The position numbers were made by a program, and so were the translations under genes. Below are positions 19,527-27,754 of a stretch of DNA of 37,631 bases, one piece after another. Source of the DNA: Chlamydiales bacterium. GTDB taxonomy: Bacteria > Chlamydiota > Chlamydiia > Chlamydiales > Rhabdochlamydiaceae. Below the pieces are notes generated by a model. The model was not told the origin of the DNA. It did not search any database and saw nothing but the letters and a program-made list of their open reading frames with translations. Position 1 is the stretch's first letter. Every line of letters begins with the position of its first letter. The DNA is taken from positions 1-37,631 of the forward strand of contig JAITFW010000081.1 of the NCBI GenBank assembly GCA_031281085.1, in the 5' to 3' direction.

Positions 19527-19735
19527 GTGCAAAGATATTCTAGTACAGCTATGAAACGGATAGAAAAGCAAGAAGCAGAGGTTATCTTAAGCATAGCCCC
19601 TCTATTAAGAACATTTGATAAGATACTTGAGGAAGTAGAAAAACTCGATAAAGAAATGCTTAGATTGATCAACCAAGATAAAGAAGAGCAGCTGCTCATG
19701 ACAATCCCTGGTATAGGGCCTGTAAAGGAGTTTAC
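19527..19735 (+). pseudogene. IS110-family transposase C-terminal fragment fused in frame to the IS5 remnant
   Basis: STAMKRIEKQEAEVILSIAPLLRTFDKILEEVEKLDKEMLRLINQDKEEQLLMTIPGIGPV: coiled coil plus LLxIPGIGPV signature of the IS110/IS116/IS902 C-terminal domain; sequence after GPV is unrelated. Confidence 0.65.
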
Positions 19736-19880
19736 ATGTCTTCACACCTATTTCCAGCCCCGGATTCTCTCCAGGCGGAGAATCTCCAGAATCCTCTTGG
19801 GTCCTTTGCCAACTTTCAAGATATGAAAATTTCTCAAGATGTTGATCTTAAAAACAGAACTAAAAAAGAGCAAAACAACT

Positions 19881-19978
19881 GACTTCAGAGATCGTGATGC
19901 CGAGTTTGCACGAGTTAAAACTCATCCCAGCTCTTCCCACAAATAAGTACAAATCTATCATGCTTTCCGATAACCCGT
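19881..19978 (+). repeat. Dispersed degenerate repeat, copy B
   Basis: Plus strand reads LTSEIVMPSLHELKLIPALPTNKYKSIMLSDNPLDMKEK*; reverse complement matches 5938-6092. Confidence 0.75.
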
Positions 19979-20083
19979 TAGACATGAAAGAAAAGTAGAA
20001 ATCCAAATATACTCTAGCTATAAGGTGAGGAAGCAAAAAGATACCTTAATATCCATTGGATAACTGCTTTTGATTTATGAAAA

Positions 20084-20168
20084 CGGAGGAGGTAGGATTC
20101 GAACCCACGGTCGGTTGCCCGACTGCTGTTTTCAAGACAGCCGCGATAGGCCACTCTGCCACTCCTCC
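20084..20168 (-). tRNA. tRNA-Ser (UGA)
   Basis: Minus strand GGAGGAGTGGCAGAGTGGCCTATCGCGGCTGTCTTGAAAACAGCAGTCGGGCAACCGACCGTGGGTTCGAATCCTACCTCCTCCG; anticodon loop CTTGAAA, long variable arm. Confidence 0.95.
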
Positions 20169-20207
20169 TTAGGAGACGTAAAGATTATAACGAATACGTT
20201 TTAATTT

Positions 20208-21230
20208 TCAAGCAAACTGATTTAAAAATTGCAAATTGTTTTCAGTAAACAATCGAATATCTTTCACCCCATAAAGAAGCATAGTAACTCTTTCAATACC
20301 CATTCCCCAGGCATATCCGGAATATTCTTCTGGATCAATATGAGCGTTTTTAAGAACCTGTGGATGCACCATACCAGCTCCTGCAACTTCTAACCAGCCT
20401 GTATGTTTACATAATCTACATCCTTGTGCTTTGCAAGAAGCACAAGCAATATCCACCTCAAGACCTGGCTCTACAAAGGGAAAATAGCTGGGACGAAAAC
20501 GTGTTTGAATAGATGAACCAAAGAGTTTTTTCCAAAATTCATCCATAGTGGCTAGCAAATCTGCAAATGTGACTTTGCGGTCAACATACAAGCCTTCTAC
20601 TTGATGAAAAAACACGTGTGATCTACTGCTAATTGTTTCATTGCGATAAACAGTTCCTGGAGCGATAACTCGAATAGGCGGTGTATTTTCTTGCATTACA
20701 CGTAGCTGCGTATTAGAGGTATGCGAGCGCAATAACAGATCTTTTGTAATATAAAAAGTATCCTGCATATCTCGAGCTGGATGATCTGGAGAAAAATTTA
20801 ATCCTTCGTAATTGTAATAATCACTATCTATATCAGGACCATACTGCACAGAAAAACCCATATTACAGAACAAATCTATAACTTTATTTAAGGTTAATTG
20901 TAGCGGGTGTCGTCTACCGATGAATCTCTTTCTCCCGGGAATCGTCACATCTATTTTTTCTTCAGATAAGCGTTTAGTTTGCTCTAGATTTAAAAAGCTT
21001 TCAAGCCCATTTTGACAAAGTTGCAAGATTTCTTCTTTAAGATCGTTAATCTCTTTTCCTATTTGAGGTCGAAGATCTTTAGAGGCTTCTTTTAATCGTT
21101 GCATTACGCATTGAATCAAGCCTTTTTTTCCGAGGTACTTTATCTTCAGCAGCTCAACATCTTTGCTGTTTTTAATTTGTGATAAATCAGATTGAAATTG
21201 CTTTTGAATAGAAGAAATGGTATCGCGCAC
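20208..21230 (-). CDS. pheS: Phenylalanyl-tRNA synthetase alpha subunit
   Basis: HPLQLTLNKVIDLFCNMGFSVQYGPDIDSDYYNYEGLNFSPDHPARDMQDTFYI, FFHQVEGLYVD, GAGMVHPQVL, GYAWGMGIERVTMLLYGVKDIRLF. Confidence 0.96.
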   Translation of the reverse strand: MRDTISSIQKQFQSDLSQIKNSKDVELLKIKYLGKKGLIQCVMQRLKEASKDLRPQIGKEINDLKEEILQLCQNGLESFLNLEQTKRLSEEKIDVTIPGRKRFIGRRHPLQLTLNKVIDLFCNMGFSVQYGPDIDSDYYNYEGLNFSPDHPARDMQDTFYITKDLLLRSHTSNTQLRVMQENTPPIRVIAPGTVYRNETISSRSHVFFHQVEGLYVDRKVTFADLLATMDEFWKKLFGSSIQTRFRPSYFPFVEPGLEVDIACASCKAQGCRLCKHTGWLEVAGAGMVHPQVLKNAHIDPEEYSGYAWGMGIERVTMLLYGVKDIRLFTENNLQFLNQFA

Positions 21231-21250
21231 AAAGAAATCCTTCTAGATAC

Positions 21251-21272
21251 GCGCTTGTTTGTAAACAAGCGC
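21251..21272. promoter_or_regulatory. Strong hairpin in the rplT-pheS intergenic region
   Basis: GCGCTTGTTT-gt-AAACAAGCGC, 10-bp perfect palindromic stem; TTTTT follows on the plus strand, opposite to the direction of these genes. Confidence 0.7.
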
Positions 21273-21291
21273 TTTTTAAAAAAACAAAAAT

Positions 21292-21648
21292 CTAACCAAA
21301 TGCAAGTTTAGCAGTATTTACAATGGCAGCAAATCCTTTAGGATCGCTTTCTGCCATTTCAGCAAGCCTTTTGCGGTTAATTCGACAATGAGCCAAAGAC
21401 ATACCGTGAACGAGCTTACTATAAGAAATTCCGTTTATTTTTGCTCCTGCACTAATACGAGTAATCCATAAACTGCGGAATTCTCTTTTCTTCAGTTTGC
21501 GATGACGATAATTAAAAGCTTCTGCTGACAACAGCGCATCTTTTGTTAAACGAAGATGATTTTTGCGATCTCCAACAAATCCCTTAGCACGCTTGAATAA
21601 CCTGTTGCGGGAACGCTTGGAAGCCACAGAGTTTGTGACTCTAACCAT
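21292..21648 (-). CDS. rplT: 50S ribosomal protein L20
   Basis: MVRVTNSVASKRSRNRLFKRAKGFVGDRKNHLRLTKDALLSAEAFNYRHRKLKKREFRSLWITRISA. Confidence 0.97.
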   Translation of the reverse strand: MVRVTNSVASKRSRNRLFKRAKGFVGDRKNHLRLTKDALLSAEAFNYRHRKLKKREFRSLWITRISAGAKINGISYSKLVHGMSLAHCRINRKRLAEMAESDPKGFAAIVNTAKLAFG

Positions 21649-21688
21649 ATAAATTCTCCATTATTTTTTAAAATCCTAAGAGGGTAAT

Positions 21689-21895
21689 TCACCCTACTCC
21701 CATTAAACGAGCATACATTTTCACCTGCCCTTGATCTACTAATGAAGGACAGTGTAATCTACGCTTCCTCTTGGAAGATTTTTTTGTCAATATATGACGA
21801 CATCCAGGAGATCGACGAACTAGTTTTCCTGTTCCTGTCACTTTAAACCTGGCAATTACCGCCTTTTTCGTTTTCATTTTTACTTTTTTTGGCAC
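21689..21895 (-). CDS. rpmI: 50S ribosomal protein L35
   Basis: MPKKVKMKTKKAVIARFKVTGTGKLVRRSPGCRHILTKKSSKRKRRL. Confidence 0.96.
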   Translation of the reverse strand: MPKKVKMKTKKAVIARFKVTGTGKLVRRSPGCRHILTKKSSKRKRRLHCPSLVDQGQVKMYARLMGVG

Positions 21896-21910
21896 AGATT
21901 ACCTCAATTC

Positions 21911-22438
21911 TTAAACTATTTTACTGCTCTTCTTTGCAATCCCCGGCGCTAACACAACGGATAAATTACGTCCAAGCACTTTAGCCGGAGCTTCAGGGGT
22001 AGCTATATCAACAAGAGCTTTACACATTCCTGAAACTGCTTTTTGGGCATATTCAGGCCGCACCATATCTCTGCTGCGCAATGCACAAGTAATCCGAACT
22101 TTATTCCCTTTAGAGATGAAGTCACGTGCGTGTTTTAATTTTACCTCGATATCATGGTCATCTGTATTTGGCTTAATCTTTATTTCTTTAACCTTAACCT
22201 GATGCTGCGATTTTTTTTGTTCTTTCTCTTTTTTTTTTATTTGATAACGATATTTACGATAATCGATCACTTTACAAACAGGACAAGTCGCATTTGGAGC
22301 AATTTCTACTAAATCCAGCCCCATTTGCTCTGCTTTTGTCAAAGCCTCGGCTAATGACATAATTCCTAATTGATTTCCTTCTTTATCAATTAAACGCACC
22401 TTTAAAGCGCGAATTTCTCTATTGGTTCTCAGATTCAG
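21911..22438 (-). CDS. infC: Translation initiation factor IF-3, probable CTG start
   Basis: Extended frame LNLRTNREIRALKVRLIDKEGNQLGIMSLAEALTKAEQMGLDLVEIAPNATCPVCKVIDYRKYRYQ...; GGAGG at 22447-22451 lies 8 nt upstream of CTG (22438-22436). The ORF track's GTG at 22399 removes the conserved NREIRA segment. Confidence 0.9.
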   Translation of the reverse strand: MNLRTNREIRALKVRLIDKEGNQLGIMSLAEALTKAEQMGLDLVEIAPNATCPVCKVIDYRKYRYQIKKKEKEQKKSQHQVKVKEIKIKPNTDDHDIEVKLKHARDFISKGNKVRITCALRSRDMVRPEYAQKAVSGMCKALVDIATPEAPAKVLGRNLSVVLAPGIAKKSSKIV

Positions 22439-22627
22439 AGTTCTTACCTCCAGTTACCATTTGTATCCGTATGCTCTGTTTTTGGTTTAAGCCAGACTCA
22501 TGTAAAGTAAACATATTTTTTAAACCCTCCTTTTCACCAATAAGCACAATTATAAGAAACAGGATCTTTAGTTGCCTCATGGAAATGCTGTGTTAAAGAG
22601 AGATGTATCGATCATCATTCACTACAA

Positions 22628-23890
22628 TTAATTACGCACATTTTCACTAGTTAACCAAAGCGGTAGCTTACCTCCTGTTTGCTCAACAAGTAGTCCTATC
22701 ATTCTTTCTAAATTGCCAAACATAGAACGCAGAAGAATGACTTCTTGACCGTCCTTTAAAAGACTTAAAAAAGGCCCTTGCCACCATCTTTTTAAGCTAT
22801 CTGCAATGTGTATTTCTATACGTTCTATACAACTAGAGCGACCTTTCTCCTCTATACGATACTCTAACTGCAATTTCTTTAAGGCTACTTGCATAATAGA
22901 TAAACGCATATCACTTTTTTTTCTCATTTTACTATAAGAACCACGTAAAACGATTTCGAATTCAAAACCCAAGATTTTAGGGATTTTTAAAATGAATTGC
23001 AAGGAAGAAATACACTCTTTTAATAAGTTCTCTTTTGAGCAAAATAAATGAGTAAAATCAGCTAAATGGTAAAAAGACTGAAAAAGCCCTTGTTGCATAT
23101 CGCTAGGATCTGGATTCGTCACCCATGCAAGCTCTGCTAATCTATTCATTTTTTTTTGAGAATTTTGAAAGACCTGTTTGTGATATGCGATTACAGGATT
23201 AAAGTCTTCTGCAGGAGCTAGCAAATAAGGAGAAGTGATCAATGCAACATTCTCTTTGATAGACTCTTTTTTCCAGTAGCTTATGAAAAACTCTTTTAAA
23301 ACCTCTGCTTTAGATAGCCAAACCCATCCTTCCTGATGTTCTAAAGGCATGAAAAGCTCCATGTCACAAATGAGCTGAAGGTGATTGTGCCCCTGCCAAA
23401 ATGAACGCTTTTGCTTGCAAGAACTATTTGCTATGCCAACAATCCGAACAAGCCTTGGGATAAAAGAGCAAATGAAAAAAGACTCTTTTAATTTTGCTGT
23501 AAATGCAGCTCTCTTTGCAGGAAGACTTAAATGAGGAACCCATGTAGCAAATTCTCCTATTTGCCCCATGATGACTAAAGAACAGGAGTATCTTTTTAAC
23601 TTTTTGGCGATTAGATATTGTTTTTGATGCTCCATCCACAAGGCAGCATTATGAGGTGCCATCTCAAGAGATCTCAAAACTCTATCTTCTTTATAAATCA
23701 TTCTCATTCTATCTTCAATGACCCCTAAAAGATGGGGTTTAAAATCGAAGGGAAAAACGATATCATAAAAAAAACAACTCTCTGTCCCTCGGCCTTCTAC
23801 TAAAAGCGCTTTTGGAAACAATTCTACAACTGCTGCTGCTAAGAGCAAAGAATGTATTTGATTTGCAATTATATCGTTATTTTTAGACAT
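22628..23890 (-). CDS. ThrRS-like protein lacking TGS and anticodon-binding domains, probably catalytically inactive
   Basis: Collinear resemblance to the ThrRS editing-like and catalytic domains: ESCFFYDIVFPFDFKPHLLGVIEDRMRMIYKED; ELFMPLEHQEGWVWLSKAEVLKEFFISYWKKE; THLFCSKENLLKECISSLQFIL; RIEIHIADSLKRWWQGPFLSLL; LLRSMFGNLERMIGLLVEQTGGKLPLWL. ATG at 23890; the called start at 23932 lies inside tRNA-Val. Confidence 0.7.
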   Translation of the reverse strand: MSKNNDIIANQIHSLLLAAAVVELFPKALLVEGRGTESCFFYDIVFPFDFKPHLLGVIEDRMRMIYKEDRVLRSLEMAPHNAALWMEHQKQYLIAKKLKRYSCSLVIMGQIGEFATWVPHLSLPAKRAAFTAKLKESFFICSFIPRLVRIVGIANSSCKQKRSFWQGHNHLQLICDMELFMPLEHQEGWVWLSKAEVLKEFFISYWKKESIKENVALITSPYLLAPAEDFNPVIAYHKQVFQNSQKKMNRLAELAWVTNPDPSDMQQGLFQSFYHLADFTHLFCSKENLLKECISSLQFILKIPKILGFEFEIVLRGSYSKMRKKSDMRLSIMQVALKKLQLEYRIEEKGRSSCIERIEIHIADSLKRWWQGPFLSLLKDGQEVILLRSMFGNLERMIGLLVEQTGGKLPLWLTSENVRN

Positions 23891-23898
23891 AGAAAACT

Positions 23899-23972
23899 TG
23901 GGATATAGCTGACTCGAACAGCTGACCTCCACGATGTCAACGTGGCGCTCTAACCAACTGAGCTAATACCCC
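23899..23972 (-). tRNA. tRNA-Val (GAC)
   Basis: Minus strand GGGGTATTAGCTCAGTTGGTTAGAGCGCCACGTTGACATCGTGGAGGTCAGCTGTTCGAGTCAGCTATATCCCA; anticodon loop TTGACAT. Confidence 0.95.
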
Positions 23973-24123
23973 ATTCATAAATAAGTTTAGATTTCTAGGC
24001 ATGATACCGAACAGATGGAATTCTAATCAACTTCTTTAAAATAATTTAAATTTTGTTAAAGATAATTGATTGAATCTCCTTTTGGATTTACAATTAAGCA
24101 CCTGCTTTTTTTAAAAGATTTTT

Positions 24124-24705
24124 ATGGATGATTTACCTGTACACTCCCACTTAGAATTGGCACGCTTTTATTGGAAAATGACCTTGCAACCAGGAGATTG
24201 GGTGATTGATGCAACTTGTGGAAATGGTAAAGACATTTTGCAGCTAGGAAAATGTTCTTTAGGCGGAATTATCGGCCTAGATAAACAACAAATTGCCATT
24301 GAGAATACCACTACTTTAGTAAAAAATCATTTACAAGAAGACCAACACAAAAAAATACATTTATTTTGCACATCGCACATTCATTTTCCTTCTCTTGCTT
24401 ACAAACACCCTATCCGCTTAATTATATACAATTTAGGATATCTTCCGGGTAGTGATAAAAAAATCACTACCCTTACGGAAGATACACTCAAAAGCCTTAA
24501 AGGTGCGCTAGAGCTGATTATGTCAGGTGGGCTCATTACTATTTGCTGCTATCCAGGCCATGCAGAAGGAGCTAGAGAACAAACCTTATTATTACAGAAA
24601 ACCCAAGAATTACCCCCTTCTCAATATACGATTTGCCATCATTCCTGGCCAAATAAATACGCGTCTGCTTCTTTGCTATTGATTCAAAAAAAGAATAGTT
24701 ATTAA
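24124..24705 (+). CDS. mnmM: Class I SAM methyltransferase, rRNA_methylase/YtqB (MnmM-like) family
   Basis: VIDATCGNGKDILQLG, IIYNLGYLPGSDKKITTLTEDTLKSLKGALELIMSGGLITICCYPGHAEGAREQTLL. Confidence 0.82.
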   Translation: MDDLPVHSHLELARFYWKMTLQPGDWVIDATCGNGKDILQLGKCSLGGIIGLDKQQIAIENTTTLVKNHLQEDQHKKIHLFCTSHIHFPSLAYKHPIRLIIYNLGYLPGSDKKITTLTEDTLKSLKGALELIMSGGLITICCYPGHAEGAREQTLLLQKTQELPPSQYTICHHSWPNKYASASLLLIQKKNSY

Positions 24706-24966
24706 ATCATTTGTCGTATCTCTTTTGTCTATTCTTTTAGCTAAAACAAGAACCGATAAAAAAAGTTTACATTTTAAAAATAATAATATATCAATTTTAT
24801 TGAAGAGATTTATAAATAAAAAAAGAAAAAACCACAAAATGAAAAATAACGAATAGCAAGCAATAAAGATATTTATTAGCATTGATTTCTAAATAAATTA
24901 GAAATAGAATTAAGTGTGAGGTTAATTATACTTAATTAAGATTAATAAATAAAACAATTAATTAAT

Positions 24967-25776
24967 ATGACACAAAAAATTACCTGTTTAAGCTTGCATT
25001 TTAAGCTGCAATCTCTTTCTGAAGAGATCAGATATTGCTTTGTTTCTCCTAAAGCATACGAGTATTTTTCTAAGCAGCTATCAGCTATAGAGAAGGAAGT
25101 TCAAAATTTATATCCAATAGATCTTTCTTTTGCTAATCATTCTAAAGAAATTCTTGTCAGTCTATATAGACAACTTGAGGATCGCTTAGTAGAACAAGAA
25201 ATTAATTTAATTAGGCATAGATCTGAAGAACTAAAAGAGCAAGTGACTCGTAAAGCAATACGCATCTTAAAACAACAGATTCACGATTTTGAATATCACC
25301 ATCGCCCTGCTATTGCTGATAGACAAGTAGTTGCAGAAGCCAAAGTGATTCTTAAGCAAGCAGAAAAAACCCTTAAAAAAAATAAAAATCCCTCTCAATT
25401 GAACTGGTTTCCCAAACAACAAACCTCGCTTTATTTAGGATTTTACATCGAATATACGGAAGAATTATTTGAAATTGCAGCTCTGTTATATAACGACCAG
25501 ATTAGCCAGGCAAAACACCGTTTTCACCTTTTACCCGAGGAATATAAAAAACACGTGCGTGGGAATATGGAATTTTTAAATACAAACATTTTTGAAAATG
25601 CTCTTGAAACCATCCAATGTTTAATAGGAACAGCTCGGGAATTGGTAGGCACACATGAAGGATTTCCTTCCAAAGAAGAAGTGGATGAGATCTTTTTGGA
25701 ATTATTTGAAATCTTAGATCAAGAAAAAGCAATAGGCGATCCTTGCATGTTTAAATCAAAGGCTTTTGTAGGATAA
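24967..25776 (+). CDS. Hypothetical helical protein
   Basis: 269 aa, rich in charged helices; sits between mnmM-like and folC; its 3' end overlaps convergent folC by 58 bp. Confidence 0.65.
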   Translation: MTQKITCLSLHFKLQSLSEEIRYCFVSPKAYEYFSKQLSAIEKEVQNLYPIDLSFANHSKEILVSLYRQLEDRLVEQEINLIRHRSEELKEQVTRKAIRILKQQIHDFEYHHRPAIADRQVVAEAKVILKQAEKTLKKNKNPSQLNWFPKQQTSLYLGFYIEYTEELFEIAALLYNDQISQAKHRFHLLPEEYKKHVRGNMEFLNTNIFENALETIQCLIGTARELVGTHEGFPSKEEVDEIFLELFEILDQEKAIGDPCMFKSKAFVG

Positions 25777-26939
25777 GCAACGCTTTTAGCTTCTTTCATA
25801 ATAGAAAAACTGCCACAGACAACTGTCAACTCATTTGCTTGAAAAGCAAAGCTAAAAGCTGCTTTAACTCCTTCTTCTATACTCTGGTGACAAGTACAAA
25901 AGGAGGAAGGCATATCTTTTAATACAAAAGAGAGCTCCTTTGTAGACACTAACCGATTACTTCCCTGGACTAGATGAATATGTATTGCAACAGGTGCTAT
26001 TAATTCTAAACAGCTTTCATAATCCTTATCTTTTGAAAAGCCTACTACAAAACGCAACCGCCTTTTTGGGAAAAAGGAATGCAATGCTTGCAAAAGATAA
26101 AATATAGCTTCTGGATTATGCGCTACGTCAAAAATGACATCTCCATAAACTTCAAAACGACAACTAGGCCGCAAAATAAGAGCTTGATCTATGGCTTTTT
26201 GATGTAACCTAAAATCAGTTTTCAGTTGCTCTAAGGCATGTTTAGCGATTTCACTGTTTTCTTCGTCAAAAAAGTGAAAACCTTTACTCACATAGAAAAC
26301 TGAGCAATTTAAAGCATAAGCAAGGTCATAAATAGATTGAAAACGAGCTCTAGGCCCTAAAATAACAGGAACTCTAGGCTTTAAAATGCCCGCCTTTTCA
26401 AAAGCGATCTCTTCTAAATTTTGACCTAAGAATTGTACATGCTCTTTACTAATAGAAGTAATCACCGTAAGAATAGGACTTAATATATTCGTAGCGTCTA
26501 ATCTACCGCCTAATCCCGTTTCAATAACTGCTATATCTACACGTTTTTCACAGAAAAATGCAAAAGCTAAAAAAGTCATAAATTCAAAAAAAGAGAGATC
26601 CAATCCTAGCTTTTGACGCACTTGAAAAAGGTTTTCCGCTCCACAGATCATTTCTTCTTCAGAAATGCATTCTGAGTTTATGCACATTCTCTCACGCAAC
26701 GAATGAATATGAGGTGAAGTATATAACCCAACACGATAGCCACAATATTCTAAAGCTTTAGCTATTTTCATAGAGACAGAACCTTTTCCATTGGTTCCTG
26801 CAATGTGAATAGTAGGATACGTACTTGTAGGATACGAAAGTGCTTTATTCAAAGACTGCACATTTTCTAGAGAGCTTAACCTCTTTTTCAATAAAGGTAT
26901 TTCTAAAATCTGTTTGAGTATTTTTTTATAACTAGACAT
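25719..26939 (-). CDS. folC: Folylpolyglutamate synthase/dihydrofolate synthase
   Basis: IHIAGTNGKGSVSMKIAKAL, GLYTSPHIHSLRERM, VIETGLGGRLDATNI, GILKPRVPVILG, DVAHNPEAI. Confidence 0.93.
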   Translation of the reverse strand: MSSYKKILKQILEIPLLKKRLSSLENVQSLNKALSYPTSTYPTIHIAGTNGKGSVSMKIAKALEYCGYRVGLYTSPHIHSLRERMCINSECISEEEMICGAENLFQVRQKLGLDLSFFEFMTFLAFAFFCEKRVDIAVIETGLGGRLDATNILSPILTVITSISKEHVQFLGQNLEEIAFEKAGILKPRVPVILGPRARFQSIYDLAYALNCSVFYVSKGFHFFDEENSEIAKHALEQLKTDFRLHQKAIDQALILRPSCRFEVYGDVIFDVAHNPEAIFYLLQALHSFFPKRRLRFVVGFSKDKDYESCLELIAPVAIHIHLVQGSNRLVSTKELSFVLKDMPSSFCTCHQSIEEGVKAAFSFAFQANELTVVCGSFSIMKEAKSVAYPTKAFDLNMQGSPIAFS

Positions 26940-26944
26940 CTATT

Positions 26945-27754
26945 TTATAATAAATTTTGAAAAATCGAAAAAAAAGTATCTCTATCCACCCATGAACAAC
27001 CCAAAGGCAAATAGCTTTTTGCACTTCCGTGATAATCAGATCCCCCACTGATTAATAAGCCTTTGGACTTAGCTAATTGAATCCATCTTTTTTCTCGAGC
27101 AGAAGAAATTTTCGCGTAATAGCATTCTATTCCATCAAAGGGTAATTTGAAGAGATTTTTTATAAAGATAGAGCAAGACAAAAGATGAGGATGAGCTAGA
27201 AAAACTTTGCCCTGAGCTTGGTGAATTAAATGTATTGTTTCCTCTATCTGAAGTAATTCTCCTTGATAAAAACACGGTTGATGATCTCCTAGATAATGAG
27301 TAAATGCTTCTTGTATAGAGTTCACATAGCCTTTTTTTATCATTAATTGCGCAATATGAGGACGTCCAAGAACCCCTTTTAAACTATCTAGTTCTTCTTG
27401 ATCTATAAAAATTCTTTTAGAATGCAATTTTTCTAAGATCACTTGATTTCTCTTTGTTCGATTGAACTGTTGCTCCTTACAGAGCGTTTCCATAACAGAA
27501 CTAGATAAAACAAAATCATAAGCTAATATATGAACGCTTTGATCTTCGAATCTGCAGGAAAATTCCACTCCTGCGCCCAAGAAAATCCCAAGTTCTTGAG
27601 CAACAGGAACGGCGATTGTATAAGCAGCAATCGTATCGTGATCTGTAATGGATAGCCCCTGCAGACCCATCCTCTTTGCTTGATGTAGCAACTCTTCAGG
27701 GGTATTTGTCCCATCACTGCAATTGGTGTGACAATGCAAATCAGCGCGAAACAT
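26945..27754 (-). CDS. PHP-domain metal-dependent phosphoesterase (TrpH/RnaAM-like)
   Basis: MFRADLHCHTNCSDGTNTPEELLHQAKRMGLQGLSITDHDTI, HILAYDF, GRPHIAQLMIKKGY, LAHPHL, GSDYHG. Confidence 0.88.
   Translation of the reverse strand: MFRADLHCHTNCSDGTNTPEELLHQAKRMGLQGLSITDHDTIAAYTIAVPVAQELGIFLGAGVEFSCRFEDQSVHILAYDFVLSSSVMETLCKEQQFNRTKRNQVILEKLHSKRIFIDQEELDSLKGVLGRPHIAQLMIKKGYVNSIQEAFTHYLGDHQPCFYQGELLQIEETIHLIHQAQGKVFLAHPHLLSCSIFIKNLFKLPFDGIECYYAKISSAREKRWIQLAKSKGLLISGGSDYHGSAKSYLPLGCSWVDRDTFFSIFQNLL

Noticed and set aside
19251-19826. 191-aa ORF as a novel protein
   Set aside because: It is a composite of an IS5 transposase C-terminus, an IS110 fragment and frameshifted tail, not an independent gene.
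23891-23932. N-terminal 14 codons MEVSCSSQLYPKFS of the called ThrRS-like ORF
   Set aside because: Translation of tRNA-Val sequence; the real start is most likely ATG at 23890.
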